A stretch of DNA of 13,624 nucleotides. It comes from Nitrospirota bacterium (GTDB lineage: Bacteria > Nitrospirota > Nitrospiria > Nitrospirales > Nitrospiraceae). The stretch lies in contig JACRQB010000037.1 in assembly GCA_016222925.1 (NCBI GenBank), positions 1-13,624 of the forward strand. The letters are read 5' to 3'. Of this stretch, positions 1 through 6,426 are shown one piece after another (the stretch's first letter is position 1; every line of letters starts with the position of its first letter). The notes beneath the pieces were generated by a model. It made no database searches. It had not been told where the DNA came from and was given only the letters and a program-made list of their open reading frames with translations. Made by a program: the position numbers and the translations under genes.

Positions 1-776
1 AATTTCTTCGCGATCGAATTGGCGACGGCTTTGGCAATCAGCGTCTTCCCACAACCGGGTGGGCCATAGAGCAACACCCCCTTCGGTGCGCTGAGCTTAT
101 ACTCAGAGAATACGTGCGGATGCAGGAACGGAAGTTCGACCGCATCACGGACCTGTTCCAATTCCTTCTGCAGGCCGCCGATATGCTCATAGTCGACATC
201 CGGAACCTCTTCTAATACCAGCTCTTCCGCTTCGGACTTCGGCAACTTCTCAATGACATACCCGGAACGGGGATCATAGAGAAGGTGGTCACCTACACTC
301 AGTCGCTCGGCGAGCAATGGATCACCGAGCTCGGCCACCTTCTCCTCGTCGAAATGGAGAGTGACCAAGGCTCGTCCCCCCTCCAGCACGTCCTTGAGTC
401 GAACGACCTCCCCCTGACTGTCGAACCCCTTCACCTCAATCACGTTGAGCGCTTCATTCAGAACAACTTCTCGGCCCTTCCGCAACTCAGTACTCTTAAT
501 CGAGGGGTGCAGACTAACCTTCATTTTTCGTCCCGATACATACACGTTGCCCGTTCCATCCTCGTTCAGGCTGGAAAAGATGGCGTAGGCCGACGGAGGC
601 GCCGTGAGCTTTTCCACCTCGGCCCGCAGGGCTTCGATCTGAGCTTTCGCCTCCTGCAGCGTCGCCACAAGTTTTTCGTTGTGCTTGGTCGCCTGATCGA
701 GTAACCGCTTCGTAATCTTCTTCACGGAATCTCGGAGGGACCGGAGCCGACCGGGCTGATCTTTGCTAGGAGCCAT
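1..776 (-). CDS. arc: Proteasome-associated AAA+ ATPase (ARC/Mpa family), 5' part only
   Basis: The gene starts with ATG at 776 and stays open for 258 codons to the left edge, so its 3' part is outside the window. The protein has an N-terminal coiled coil (about residues 20-62, ending near AEVEKLTAPPSAY). Then come two OB-like beta domains, with SGRKMKVSLHP and LNEALNVIEV motifs like those of mycobacterial Mpa. Next is the linker LVLEEVPDVDYEHIGGL and a Walker A motif GPPGCGKT at residues 238-245. Walker B and the arginine fingers lie beyond the edge. In the known family this hexameric ring unfolds Pup-tagged proteins and feeds them to the 20S proteasome in the cytoplasm. The pup, dop and proteasome subunit genes usually lie downstream, which here would be off the left edge. 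A sigma70-like promoter sits just upstream. The identification is firm; the presence of a working Pup system is inference. Confidence 0.93.
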   Translation of the reverse strand, partial: MAPSKDQPGRLRSLRDSVKKITKRLLDQATKHNEKLVATLQEAKAQIEALRAEVEKLTAPPSAYAIFSSLNEDGTGNVYVSGRKMKVSLHPSIKSTELRKGREVVLNEALNVIEVKGFDSQGEVVRLKDVLEGGRALVTLHFDEEKVAELGDPLLAERLSVGDHLLYDPRSGYVIEKLPKSEAEELVLEEVPDVDYEHIGGLQKELEQVRDAVELPFLHPHVFSEYKLSAPKGVLLYGPPGCGKTLIAKAVANSIAKK

Positions 777-819
777 TTCGGCACAACAAGAATCGGACGC
801 AACGTCGAATGAGTTCGTG

Positions 820-835
820 GATCACGCGTGTGATC
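820..835. promoter_or_regulatory. Perfect 6-bp inverted repeat at the predicted arc start site
   Basis: The bases GATCAC-GCGT-GTGATC form two perfect 6-bp arms around a 4-base centre. The element lies immediately downstream of the -10 box of the minus-strand arc promoter, covering the expected transcription start. It could be an operator or a small hairpin at the 5' end of the transcript. No regulator is recognised. Confidence 0.45.
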
Positions 836-837
836 GG

Positions 838-866
838 ATTCTAACACCCGACCTAGAGGTGGTCAA
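838..866 (-). promoter_or_regulatory. Sigma70-type promoter for arc
   Basis: On the minus strand a -35 box TTGACC (861-866) is separated by exactly 17 bases from a -10 box TAGAAT (838-843). Both are close to consensus. The expected start is near 831, giving a leader of about 55 bases before the ATG at 776. The position in the gap after thiE suggests that arc is transcribed independently of the thiamine genes. Confidence 0.65.
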
Positions 867-916
867 CTGCAACAGGGGATTCTACGCAAGGTAAGTCAAT
901 GTGACCCGATCACGTC

Positions 917-1401
917 TCATGCCTGCAGTGCGGTGCTGAACTCGCGCACGGCCCCAGCTCGACGCACATCGCGCACCCGTTCGCTTGTGATGCCTCCAAC
1001 GGCAAAGATGGGGGCCATCGAGTTGCGACAGACATCGGCAAGAACCTCGAGTCCGAGCGGAGCGCCGAATGGACGCTTCGACGGAGTATCGAAAATCGGC
1101 CCGAAGATGATGTAGTCGGCTCCGTCATGATTCGCTCGTCGAACCTCTTCAACAGAATGCGTGGAAATTCCGATCAATCGATTGGGCCCAATGAGCCGCC
1201 GGACCACGGAGACCGGAAGGCTGTCGGCACGAAGATGTCTTGTGCCAGCGGGAGCAACTCACCGGTAGACAAATCCCGTTCTCGAAGTTGAATAGCCGGC
1301 ACACCAGCCATAATTGCTTGACTGAGTACTGTGGAGAGGGAAAATCCTCTGACCAGGTGTCGATCAGTAACAAGAAGCAGACGAAAGTGTACTGGAGGCA
1401 T
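917..1401 (-). pseudogene. thiE: Thiamine phosphate synthase, with two internal segments missing
   Basis: ThiE joins the thiazole and pyrimidine halves into thiamine phosphate. The 5' part (ATG at 1401, FRLLLVTDRHL, then IQLRERDLSTGELLPLAQD) is a normal ThiE N-terminus. Near 1235-1245 the frame changes, and the homology resumes as HLRADSLPVSVVRRLIG, IGISTHSVEEV, GADYIIFGPIF and FAVGGIT. About 25-28 codons are missing there, including the usual NDR/NDD motif and the start of the GVHL motif. The break corresponds to 3n+1 lost bases. A second gap of about 20 codons, in frame, follows near 945-956: RRAGA runs straight into VREFSTALQA, so the GVAVISA-like phosphate-binding strand is absent. What remains is about 160 codons against a usual 210 or so. 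As written it cannot make an active enzyme. It is last in the thiSGE series and is separated from thiG by a repeat element. Whether this is a true pseudogene or an assembly loss cannot be settled here; the pattern in the neighbouring genes favours assembly loss. Confidence 0.85.
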
Positions 1402-1410
1402 TAGTGAAGG

Positions 1411-1519
1411 ACTGAGTACCAAGTGCTGAGACTAAAGTCTTGAGCCCTGAGTCCATTGAGAATACCGCTCCGTTCCTGCTCCCCAATCTCAGAACTCAGC
1501 ACTCAACCCTCAGCACTAA
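1411..1519. repeat. Inverted pair of 7-bp-periodic repeat arrays between thiG and thiE
   Basis: On the plus strand TGAG occurs at 1413, 1427, 1441 and 1448, all in one 7-bp phase. The complementary word CTCA occurs at 1488, 1495, 1502 and 1509, followed by CTAA at 1516, again spaced exactly 7. The arms are complementary: AGTGCTGAG (1422-1430) pairs perfectly with CTCAGCACT (1509-1517), and 1440-1452 pairs with 1494-1506 at 11 of 13 positions. The whole can fold into a long imperfect stem-loop within the thiG-thiE transcript. It resembles the heptanucleotide short tandem repeats known from some cyanobacterial intergenic regions; any kinship is inference. Confidence 0.7.
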
Positions 1520-1521
1520 TT

Positions 1522-2220
1522 TCAGAGCATTCCTTCAATCGGACTACTTGCCGTCGCATAGAGTTTCCTGGGAATGCGCCCGGCCTTGTAGGCCAGGCGA
1601 CCGGCATGAACCGCATACTTCATCGCTTCGGCCATGGCGATCGGATCCTGCGCACCCGCGATGGCTGTATTCATGAGCACCGCATCCGCCCCTAATTCCA
1701 TCGCAAACGCGGCATCGGATGCCGTTCCGACACCGGCGTCGACGATGATCGGCACCTTGATCATTTCCATAATGATCTTGAGATTATAGGGATTGGCGAC
1801 GATCGGATCGTCATTCGTGTAGGGCAGTACGATAAAGCCTTCTTTGACGAGAATCTTGGCCGCTTCTATGAGTCCTGCCGTATCCGGAAACAAGGTCCGC
1901 TCATCCCCGAGCACTTCCAACTTCACCAAATCTGAGACACCGGCCGCGCGAGCCAATCGCGAGTATCGCACCGCATCTTCCACTGTGTAGCAGCCAGCCG
2001 TGTTCGGCAAGATCGTATATTTCTTCGGGTCGATGTAGTCGAGCAGATTCTCTTTCGATCGATCGGTGATATTCACTCGACGGACCGCGACCGTCACAAC
2101 ATCGGCGCCAGAAACTTCAATCGCCTTTTTCGTCTCGGCAAAGTCCTTATATTTCCCCGTCCCGACCCATAAGCGAGACTTGAACTCACGCCCCGCGATA
2201 ATCAGCCGATCGTCTGTCAT
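1522..2220 (-). CDS. thiG: Thiazole synthase, with an in-frame internal gap
   Basis: ThiG builds the thiazole phosphate ring of thiamine from deoxyxylulose phosphate, an imine from glycine or tyrosine, and sulfur carried by ThiS thiocarboxylate. The protein shows FKSRLWVGTGKY, AVRRVNI, LPNTAGCYT, the Schiff-base lysine K100 in LVKLEVLGDE, VPIIVDAGVGTASDAA, MELGADAVLMNTAIAGA and the C-terminal ATASSPIEGML. At residues 142-143 (about 1791-1800) the text goes from TNDDPIVA directly to NPYNLKII. Family members have about 25 more residues here, including the conserved AVMPLASPIGSG loop that helps bind substrate phosphate. The 232-residue length against a usual 255-260 agrees with that loss. The start at 2220 has a good upstream AGAGGAC ribosome site, 9 bases after the thiS stop. 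The family call is firm; function as written is doubtful. Confidence 0.93.
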   Translation of the reverse strand: MTDDRLIIAGREFKSRLWVGTGKYKDFAETKKAIEVSGADVVTVAVRRVNITDRSKENLLDYIDPKKYTILPNTAGCYTVEDAVRYSRLARAAGVSDLVKLEVLGDERTLFPDTAGLIEAAKILVKEGFIVLPYTNDDPIVANPYNLKIIMEMIKVPIIVDAGVGTASDAAFAMELGADAVLMNTAIAGAQDPIAMAEAMKYAVHAGRLAYKAGRIPRKLYATASSPIEGML

Positions 2221-2229
2221 AATGTCCTC

Positions 2230-2457
2230 TTACAATGATCCGCCGCCGATAAAACTCAGAATCTCGACCCGATCCCCATCCTTGAGCGACCGCTGCTCGA
2301 ACGTCGCACGATCCAGAATTTCAAGATTCAACTCGACCGCCACACGTTCCGTCCGTATATCCAGATCTTGCAACAGCTCAGCGACCGTTGCGCCACTGCG
2401 CCAAGTCCGTGCTTCCCCATTCACATGGATGTGGATTGCATCCTGCACGCCTGTCAT
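2230..2457 (-). CDS. thiS: Sulfur carrier protein ThiS
   Basis: ThiS is a small ubiquitin-fold protein. Its C-terminal glycine is adenylated by ThiF and converted to a thiocarboxylate, which donates sulfur to ThiG. The 75-residue protein has the typical start IHIHVNGEARTW, the GATVAELLQDL helix, VAVELNLEIL and the closing LKDGDRVEILSFIGGGSL. The unusual point is the end: two residues, Ser-Leu, follow the Gly triplet before the TAA stop, whereas the active form of the family ends in Gly-Gly. Either a peptidase trims the tail or the tail is tolerated. The ATG at 2457 overlaps a possible -10 box, and GTG at 2448 is an alternative start. It is the first gene of the thi cluster. Confidence 0.93.
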   Translation of the reverse strand: MTGVQDAIHIHVNGEARTWRSGATVAELLQDLDIRTERVAVELNLEILDRATFEQRSLKDGDRVEILSFIGGGSL

Positions 2458-2485
2458 CCTATGAGAGTAGAATTCACCTTGTCAA
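2456..2485 (-). promoter_or_regulatory. Possible promoter of the thiSGE cluster, overlapping the thiS start
   Basis: A perfect -35 box TTGACA (minus strand, 2480-2485) is followed after 18 bases by TAGGAT (2456-2461). The -10 box overlaps the annotated ATG, so transcription would begin near 2449. That would make the GTG at 2448 an almost leaderless start. If this is not the promoter, I see no other good candidate in the 89-base gap. No TPP riboswitch is present. Confidence 0.35.
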
Positions 2486-2546
2486 CAAAGTGCCCCTTGC
2501 CTGAAGGACCAAGGAAGCCGCACAATAGAACTCCACGGTCCTACAC

Positions 2547-3017
2547 ATGAAAGAGAACAATCAGCGACTAGCCGAGCTCTTCCGATCGATGGCCGATCTC
2601 CTTTCGGCCCAACGCGCCAATCCCTATCGGGTGCGGGCCTATCGGCGGGCGGCGGATGCTCTGCTGGCCATCGATGAAGATGTGGCGACCCTGGTTGAGC
2701 GCCAGGGGCTTGAAGAGATTGACGGGATCGGGGCTGACCTGGCAAAAAAAATTGAAGAGTTTCTTGAAACCGGTACGGTTCGCGCCTACGAAGAACTGAA
2801 AACACCTCTCCCGATAGAGGTGAAGAACTGGGCGAGCCTGCCAGGACTTTCCGAGTCACTCGTGACTTACTTATACTTCCGCCTCGGCATACGGACGCTC
2901 GACGACCTTGAGAAGATTACCCGCTCGCACCTGCTTCGGACCCTGCCGAGTTTTTCAGGGTCCGAAGAGCGTTTACTCCAGGCCGTTCAAGAACGAATTC
3001 ATGCTCGAAAACCTTAG
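2547..3017 (+). CDS. Helix-hairpin-helix protein like the N-terminal domain of family X DNA polymerases
   Basis: This 156-residue protein begins LAELFRSMADLLSAQ and continues NPYRVRAYRRAADAL, the typical opening of the 8-kDa domain of bacterial PolX proteins. A first helix-hairpin-helix is seen in LEEIDGIGADLAKKIEEFL (about residues 55-75), and a second in the region LPGLSESLVTYLYFRLGI (about 97-115). The polymerase palm and the C-terminal PHP nuclease domain found in full PolX are absent. The protein is complete, with ATG at 2547 and TAG at 3015, so it is a free-standing DNA-binding module and not a truncated end. It diverges from thiS and is tail-to-tail with ctpA; the two stop codons overlap by 4 bases. 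A role in DNA repair or structure recognition is plausible but not shown. Confidence 0.8.
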   Translation: MKENNQRLAELFRSMADLLSAQRANPYRVRAYRRAADALLAIDEDVATLVERQGLEEIDGIGADLAKKIEEFLETGTVRAYEELKTPLPIEVKNWASLPGLSESLVTYLYFRLGIRTLDDLEKITRSHLLRTLPSFSGSEERLLQAVQERIHARKP

Positions 3018-4378
3018 GACGTCTTGAGATCCTTGAATATCTTCCAACTCTTCAACAATTCCACAGCCTTCTGAAGCTGTGCGTCCTGTTCAAGCGAAGG
3101 TTCTCCCCCGACTTCTGGCAATGCCGGTGGAGGCGTCCCATTCTTCGGTCCCCCCTCGTCCGGAGACTTGCCACTCTGAGGTGAGGTTTCCTTTCCTGTT
3201 GGCGGCTTGACCGCCTTCGGTTCCGCCTCCTTTTCAGCAGGTTTCCCCTCAGACGCTTTAGCCACCACCGACGCTGAAAGCTTCACGACGATGTCCGGCG
3301 TAATGCCGGTCGACTGAATGGACCGGCCCTTTGGCGTATAGTACTTTGCGGTCGTGAGACGAAGCCCAGAACCGTCACCTAGCGCGAGGATCGTCTGCAC
3401 CGATCCTTTTCCGAATGAGGTGGTCCCAACAACAAGGCCTCGTCCATAATCTTGTAGCGCTCCGGCGACAATTTCCGATGCACTCGCGGATCCTTCATTG
3501 ACCAGGACAATGACCGGTAGATCCTCCAACTGATCCTTGGCCTTGGCGAACCATTCGTCTTTTTTTCCTTCTCGGCTCTTTGTATACACGACCAGTTTCC
3601 CGCTGGGAAGAAATTGTTCGGACACATCGACGGCTGCGGTCAGCAACCCGCCGGGATTGTTTCGCAGATCAAGAATAGTTCCTTGGACCTTCTGTTCCTT
3701 GAACTGTTTGATTGTCTTGGAGAGATCTCGCCCAGTGGCTTCCTGAAACTGAGTGAGCCGAATATAACCAAGGTTGTCGATGACCTTCGACTTCACGCTT
3801 TCAATTTTAATAGTGTCTCGGACGAGGGTGAAGACCAATGGGTCCGGTGTGCCATCTCGTTGAATCGTGAGATTGACCTTGCTGCCTTTCGGTCCTCGCA
3901 TCTTCTGGACCGCATCCATCAAGGTCAGGTCCTTTGTCGTGTCGTCATTGACCTTAGTGATGAAGTCGCCGGGCTTAATCCCGGCTCGATGTGCCGGCGT
4001 GCCTTCGATCGGTGCGATGACGGCCAGACGGTTATCCTTCACACCGATTTGAATGCCGACTCCCCCAAATTCTCCCCTGGTTTCAACCTGCATCTCCTTA
4101 TACATCTCCGGAGTCATGTAGGCTGAGTGTGGATCGAGCGTCGACAGCATGCCACGGATGGCCCCTTGAATGAGGTCCTTCGGTTTCGTCTCATCGACAT
4201 AATGTTTCTGAACTTGGTTCAGGACTTCGGAGAACGTTTTGAGCTCCTCATAGGTTTCACCCGCATGACCGGTCCGCTCCCACCCTTTTCCAATGACGAG
4301 TCCACCGAGCAGCGCAAGGGCAATCATCGGCACGACCACCCAAGACTTCTTCCGAGGCTGCTGTTCCATAATCTTCAC
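3014..4378 (-). CDS. ctpA: C-terminal processing peptidase (S41 family)
   Basis: This is a periplasmic serine protease that trims proteins at their C-termini. In other bacteria related enzymes regulate murein hydrolases. The 454-residue protein has an N-terminal membrane anchor or uncleaved signal (about residues 13-32), then the LDPHSAYM motif and a PDZ domain (about 100-180, with GGVGIQIG and AGIKPGDFI). The protease core follows: DLRNNPGGLL, GSASASEI with the catalytic Ser at 299, Asp 310, and the general base Lys at 324 in SFGKGSVQ. These spacings match Tsp/CtpA. A Lys/Glu/Pro-rich low-complexity stretch (about 372-425) precedes a last helix. The start used is GTG 4378 behind AAGAAGGGAT; ATG 4369 is an alternative. 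It lies 58 bases after envC, probably co-transcribed with the division genes. It appears complete. Confidence 0.94.
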   Translation of the reverse strand: MKIMEQQPRKKSWVVVPMIALALLGGLVIGKGWERTGHAGETYEELKTFSEVLNQVQKHYVDETKPKDLIQGAIRGMLSTLDPHSAYMTPEMYKEMQVETRGEFGGVGIQIGVKDNRLAVIAPIEGTPAHRAGIKPGDFITKVNDDTTKDLTLMDAVQKMRGPKGSKVNLTIQRDGTPDPLVFTLVRDTIKIESVKSKVIDNLGYIRLTQFQEATGRDLSKTIKQFKEQKVQGTILDLRNNPGGLLTAAVDVSEQFLPSGKLVVYTKSREGKKDEWFAKAKDQLEDLPVIVLVNEGSASASEIVAGALQDYGRGLVVGTTSFGKGSVQTILALGDGSGLRLTTAKYYTPKGRSIQSTGITPDIVVKLSASVVAKASEGKPAEKEAEPKAVKPPTGKETSPQSGKSPDEGGPKNGTPPPALPEVGGEPSLEQDAQLQKAVELLKSWKIFKDLKTS

Positions 4379-4436
4379 ATCCCTTCTTTCCTGAGTTGTC
4401 GGACTCTCCGATCAGAATACACCAAGAAGGCCATGC

Positions 4437-5530
4437 TTATCGTTTGGCCAACCAGTGGAGGGGATCCACCGGCTCGGCCCCTTCCCGCAACTCGAAGTAT
4501 AAAGTATTTTCTCCAATCATGCCCGTATCCCCAGTCTCCCCGATCGGTTGACCTTCGGCAACCTGCTCGCCCGATTTAGACAGAATCTTGGAGGCATGCG
4601 CGTATAAGGAAAAGAACCCGTTGGCATGATCCAGAATTATAACGAGTCCGTAGCCTTTCAACCAGTCCGCATAAACCACACTCCCCGTCATGACGGCATG
4701 GATGAGGCTTCCCTCTGCCGTTCGAATTTCAATGCCCTTGCGCTGCACGTAGGTATTGAAGGTCGGATGTTTCTGGCGCCCGAAGAACGACACGACTTTT
4801 CCATCAGCCGGCCACGGGAGTGTGCCTCGGACTCCATGCGCCGATGGTGAAGGCAAGGGAGGGCTGTGCGATTATAGGAGTCCTTTTCGTGCGTAATTTT
4901 AGCTAAATAGACTTTCTTCTCTCTCTGAAGCACTCGGATGTCGGCCAGCTTTTTCTCAATGGTTTGCTTGAAGGCAACCAGTCCGACTCTGGCCTCGGCA
5001 CGCTGACGTTCAACCTGCTCCATCCGCTCCATATCGGCGCGAAACGTCTCCAACAATTCGTAGTCCTTGTGTGACACAACCGAGAGGTATTGTCCACGAC
5101 GCTGGAAATCGCTGTACGAGTCCGCTGTTAAGAGAGCCTTCACACGCCCAAACCGCCCTTCCATATACTGGACGCGGAGTCGGGCAAGAATGGCCTCACG
5201 TCGGGCATCAATACTGGTTCGCATCGCCCCCAGCCGGTCCGTAATCTCGTCGATCTCCCGATCCTTCTGTCGCAGTTTCTTGTTGATCTCATGATGATCT
5301 TGTCGATGATGCACCAGTCGCTCATCCAGGGATTGGAGCCCTTGCAACACCGATTCTCGTTTTTTCTCTGCCGCCTCGGCGCGTTTCCGTTTCTCCTCAA
5401 TCTTGCCCTTCAGCTTCTCAAGCGTCTTTCTCTCACGCTCGATTTTTTGAGAGATCGGATCATTCGCCGCACCCGCCACCCCTCCTCCCACCACAAGACA
5501 CCAGAGGAGGATGGCACAGGAGACTCTCAT
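4437..5530 (-). pseudogene. envC: EnvC-like murein hydrolase activator, frame broken by an internal gap
   Basis: The ATG at 5530 overlaps the ftsX stop (ATGA). The 5' frame encodes a signal peptide (MRVSCAILLWCLVVGGG, probable cleavage after AGA near residue 22). A long charged coiled coil follows (about residues 27-115 and 155-220), ending HEKDSYNRT. Near 4855-4868 the frame shifts, by 3n+1 lost bases. The 3' frame then gives a Pro/Ser linker, LPWPADGKVVSFFG and a complete LytM/M23 domain to the stop at 4437. Relatives have roughly 25-40 more residues at this junction. The LytM domain looks degenerate as in true EnvC: RKGIEI stands where active enzymes have HxGxD, and LYFELR replaces the HxH ligand region. 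The family role is to activate cell-wall amidases at the septum under control of FtsEX, which matches the adjacent genes. The break is more likely an assembly loss than a real pseudogene, since both halves are well preserved. Confidence 0.85.
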
Positions 5531-6426
5531 GCCCGCCCGTCTCCAACACGTAGAAGCGACACCACGCTCCCGGCAAAGCCAAGCCCCATTCCCGCCATCA
5601 CGAGCGCCAAACACACCGAAAGGGGGAAAAAAGAGATCATGCCTTCGATCCCGCTAAAGCGGCCCGTCAATTGAATCTGCTGCCGGAACAGTTCAACCGC
5701 GAACTTGAGAATCCCCAACGACAACGCGCTACCACAGGCTCCGAGTACGGCTCCTTCGAGAAAATAGGGAATACGGATGAATGTACGTGTGGCTCCGATC
5801 GAGCGAAGAATTTCGATCTCCTCCTGTCTGGCCAACAGTGCCAGTCTGGTCGTGTTCCCGATGATAGTCACTGCGGCCGTGGAAAGGAGGATCCCCACCC
5901 CGATCGCCGCCAGCTCGATGTATCCGATCAGTCCGGCCAACAGACTACTCCATTCTTGATTATAGTCGACCTTCGCGACACCTTCCATTGTTTGCACTCG
6001 TTCTACCCATGCTTTCATGGCGTCCGGAGACCGAAAGCTCGGCGCAAGCGTCACAACGAACGAGGCCGGGAGCGGGTTCGCCCCAAGCCCTTCGAGTAAG
6101 TGCGACTCACTGGGAAATTGGACTCGAAATTCTCCCAACGCCTGTTCTTTTGAAATAAAGAGCACCCCGTCGACCATACGATCGGTCTTGAGCGTTCGTT
6201 CGAGTTCTCGCACCTGTTCGCTCGATAGTCGATCCTCCAAATAGACCATGACCTTGACATCTTCCTGGAGCGACCCCGCTGCGTTCCGGAGATTCACATA
6301 GAGCAACAGAAAGATGCCGACACAGGCCAAGGCAAATGCCGTGGTCAGAATGGCGACGATCGTCGTCGTCCGATTCGTCCGCATGTTCACCCACGCTTCG
6401 CGGACGAGATAAAACAAGCGTCTCAT
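5527..6426 (-). CDS. ftsX: Cell division protein FtsX
   Basis: FtsX is the membrane half of the FtsEX ABC-type complex, which passes ATP-driven conformational change to periplasmic EnvC at the division site. The 299 residues show a cytoplasmic N-terminus and four predicted membrane helices (about 22-44, 163-190, 221-246, 268-292). Between the first two is a periplasmic domain with VMVYLEDRLS and the family motif NPLPASFVV (117-125). The coupling segment RLALLARQEEIEILRSIGAT (194-213) lies between the second and third helices. The ATG at 6426 overlaps the ftsE stop and the stop overlaps the envC start, so translation is probably coupled through ftsE-ftsX-envC. Length and motifs are normal. Confidence 0.95.
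   Translation of the reverse strand: MRRLFYLVREAWVNMRTNRTTTIVAILTTAFALACVGIFLLLYVNLRNAAGSLQEDVKVMVYLEDRLSSEQVRELERTLKTDRMVDGVLFISKEQALGEFRVQFPSESHLLEGLGANPLPASFVVTLAPSFRSPDAMKAWVERVQTMEGVAKVDYNQEWSSLLAGLIGYIELAAIGVGILLSTAAVTIIGNTTRLALLARQEEIEILRSIGATRTFIRIPYFLEGAVLGACGSALSLGILKFAVELFRQQIQLTGRFSGIEGMISFFPLSVCLALVMAGMGLGFAGSVVSLLRVGDGRA

Noticed and set aside
777..916. A pup-like small gene upstream of arc
   Set aside because: No open frame with the acidic, Gln/Glu-ending pattern of Pup exists here; the gap holds only the promoter and a palindrome.
917..1401. Programmed ribosomal frameshifting in thiE, envC or uvrB
   Set aside because: A frameshift would preserve all codons. Here whole stretches of the family consensus are absent at the junction, so skipping one base cannot restore the proteins.
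1402..1521. CTGAGA-like words before thiE suggesting a TPP riboswitch
   Set aside because: The words belong to the 7-bp repeat arrays. The other conserved THI-element parts, such as the ACCTGATC and AATGCCAGCG-type boxes, are absent here and upstream of thiS.
3614..4579. Plus-strand open frames opposite ctpA
   Set aside because: They lie entirely antisense to a well-supported protease gene and show no family features.
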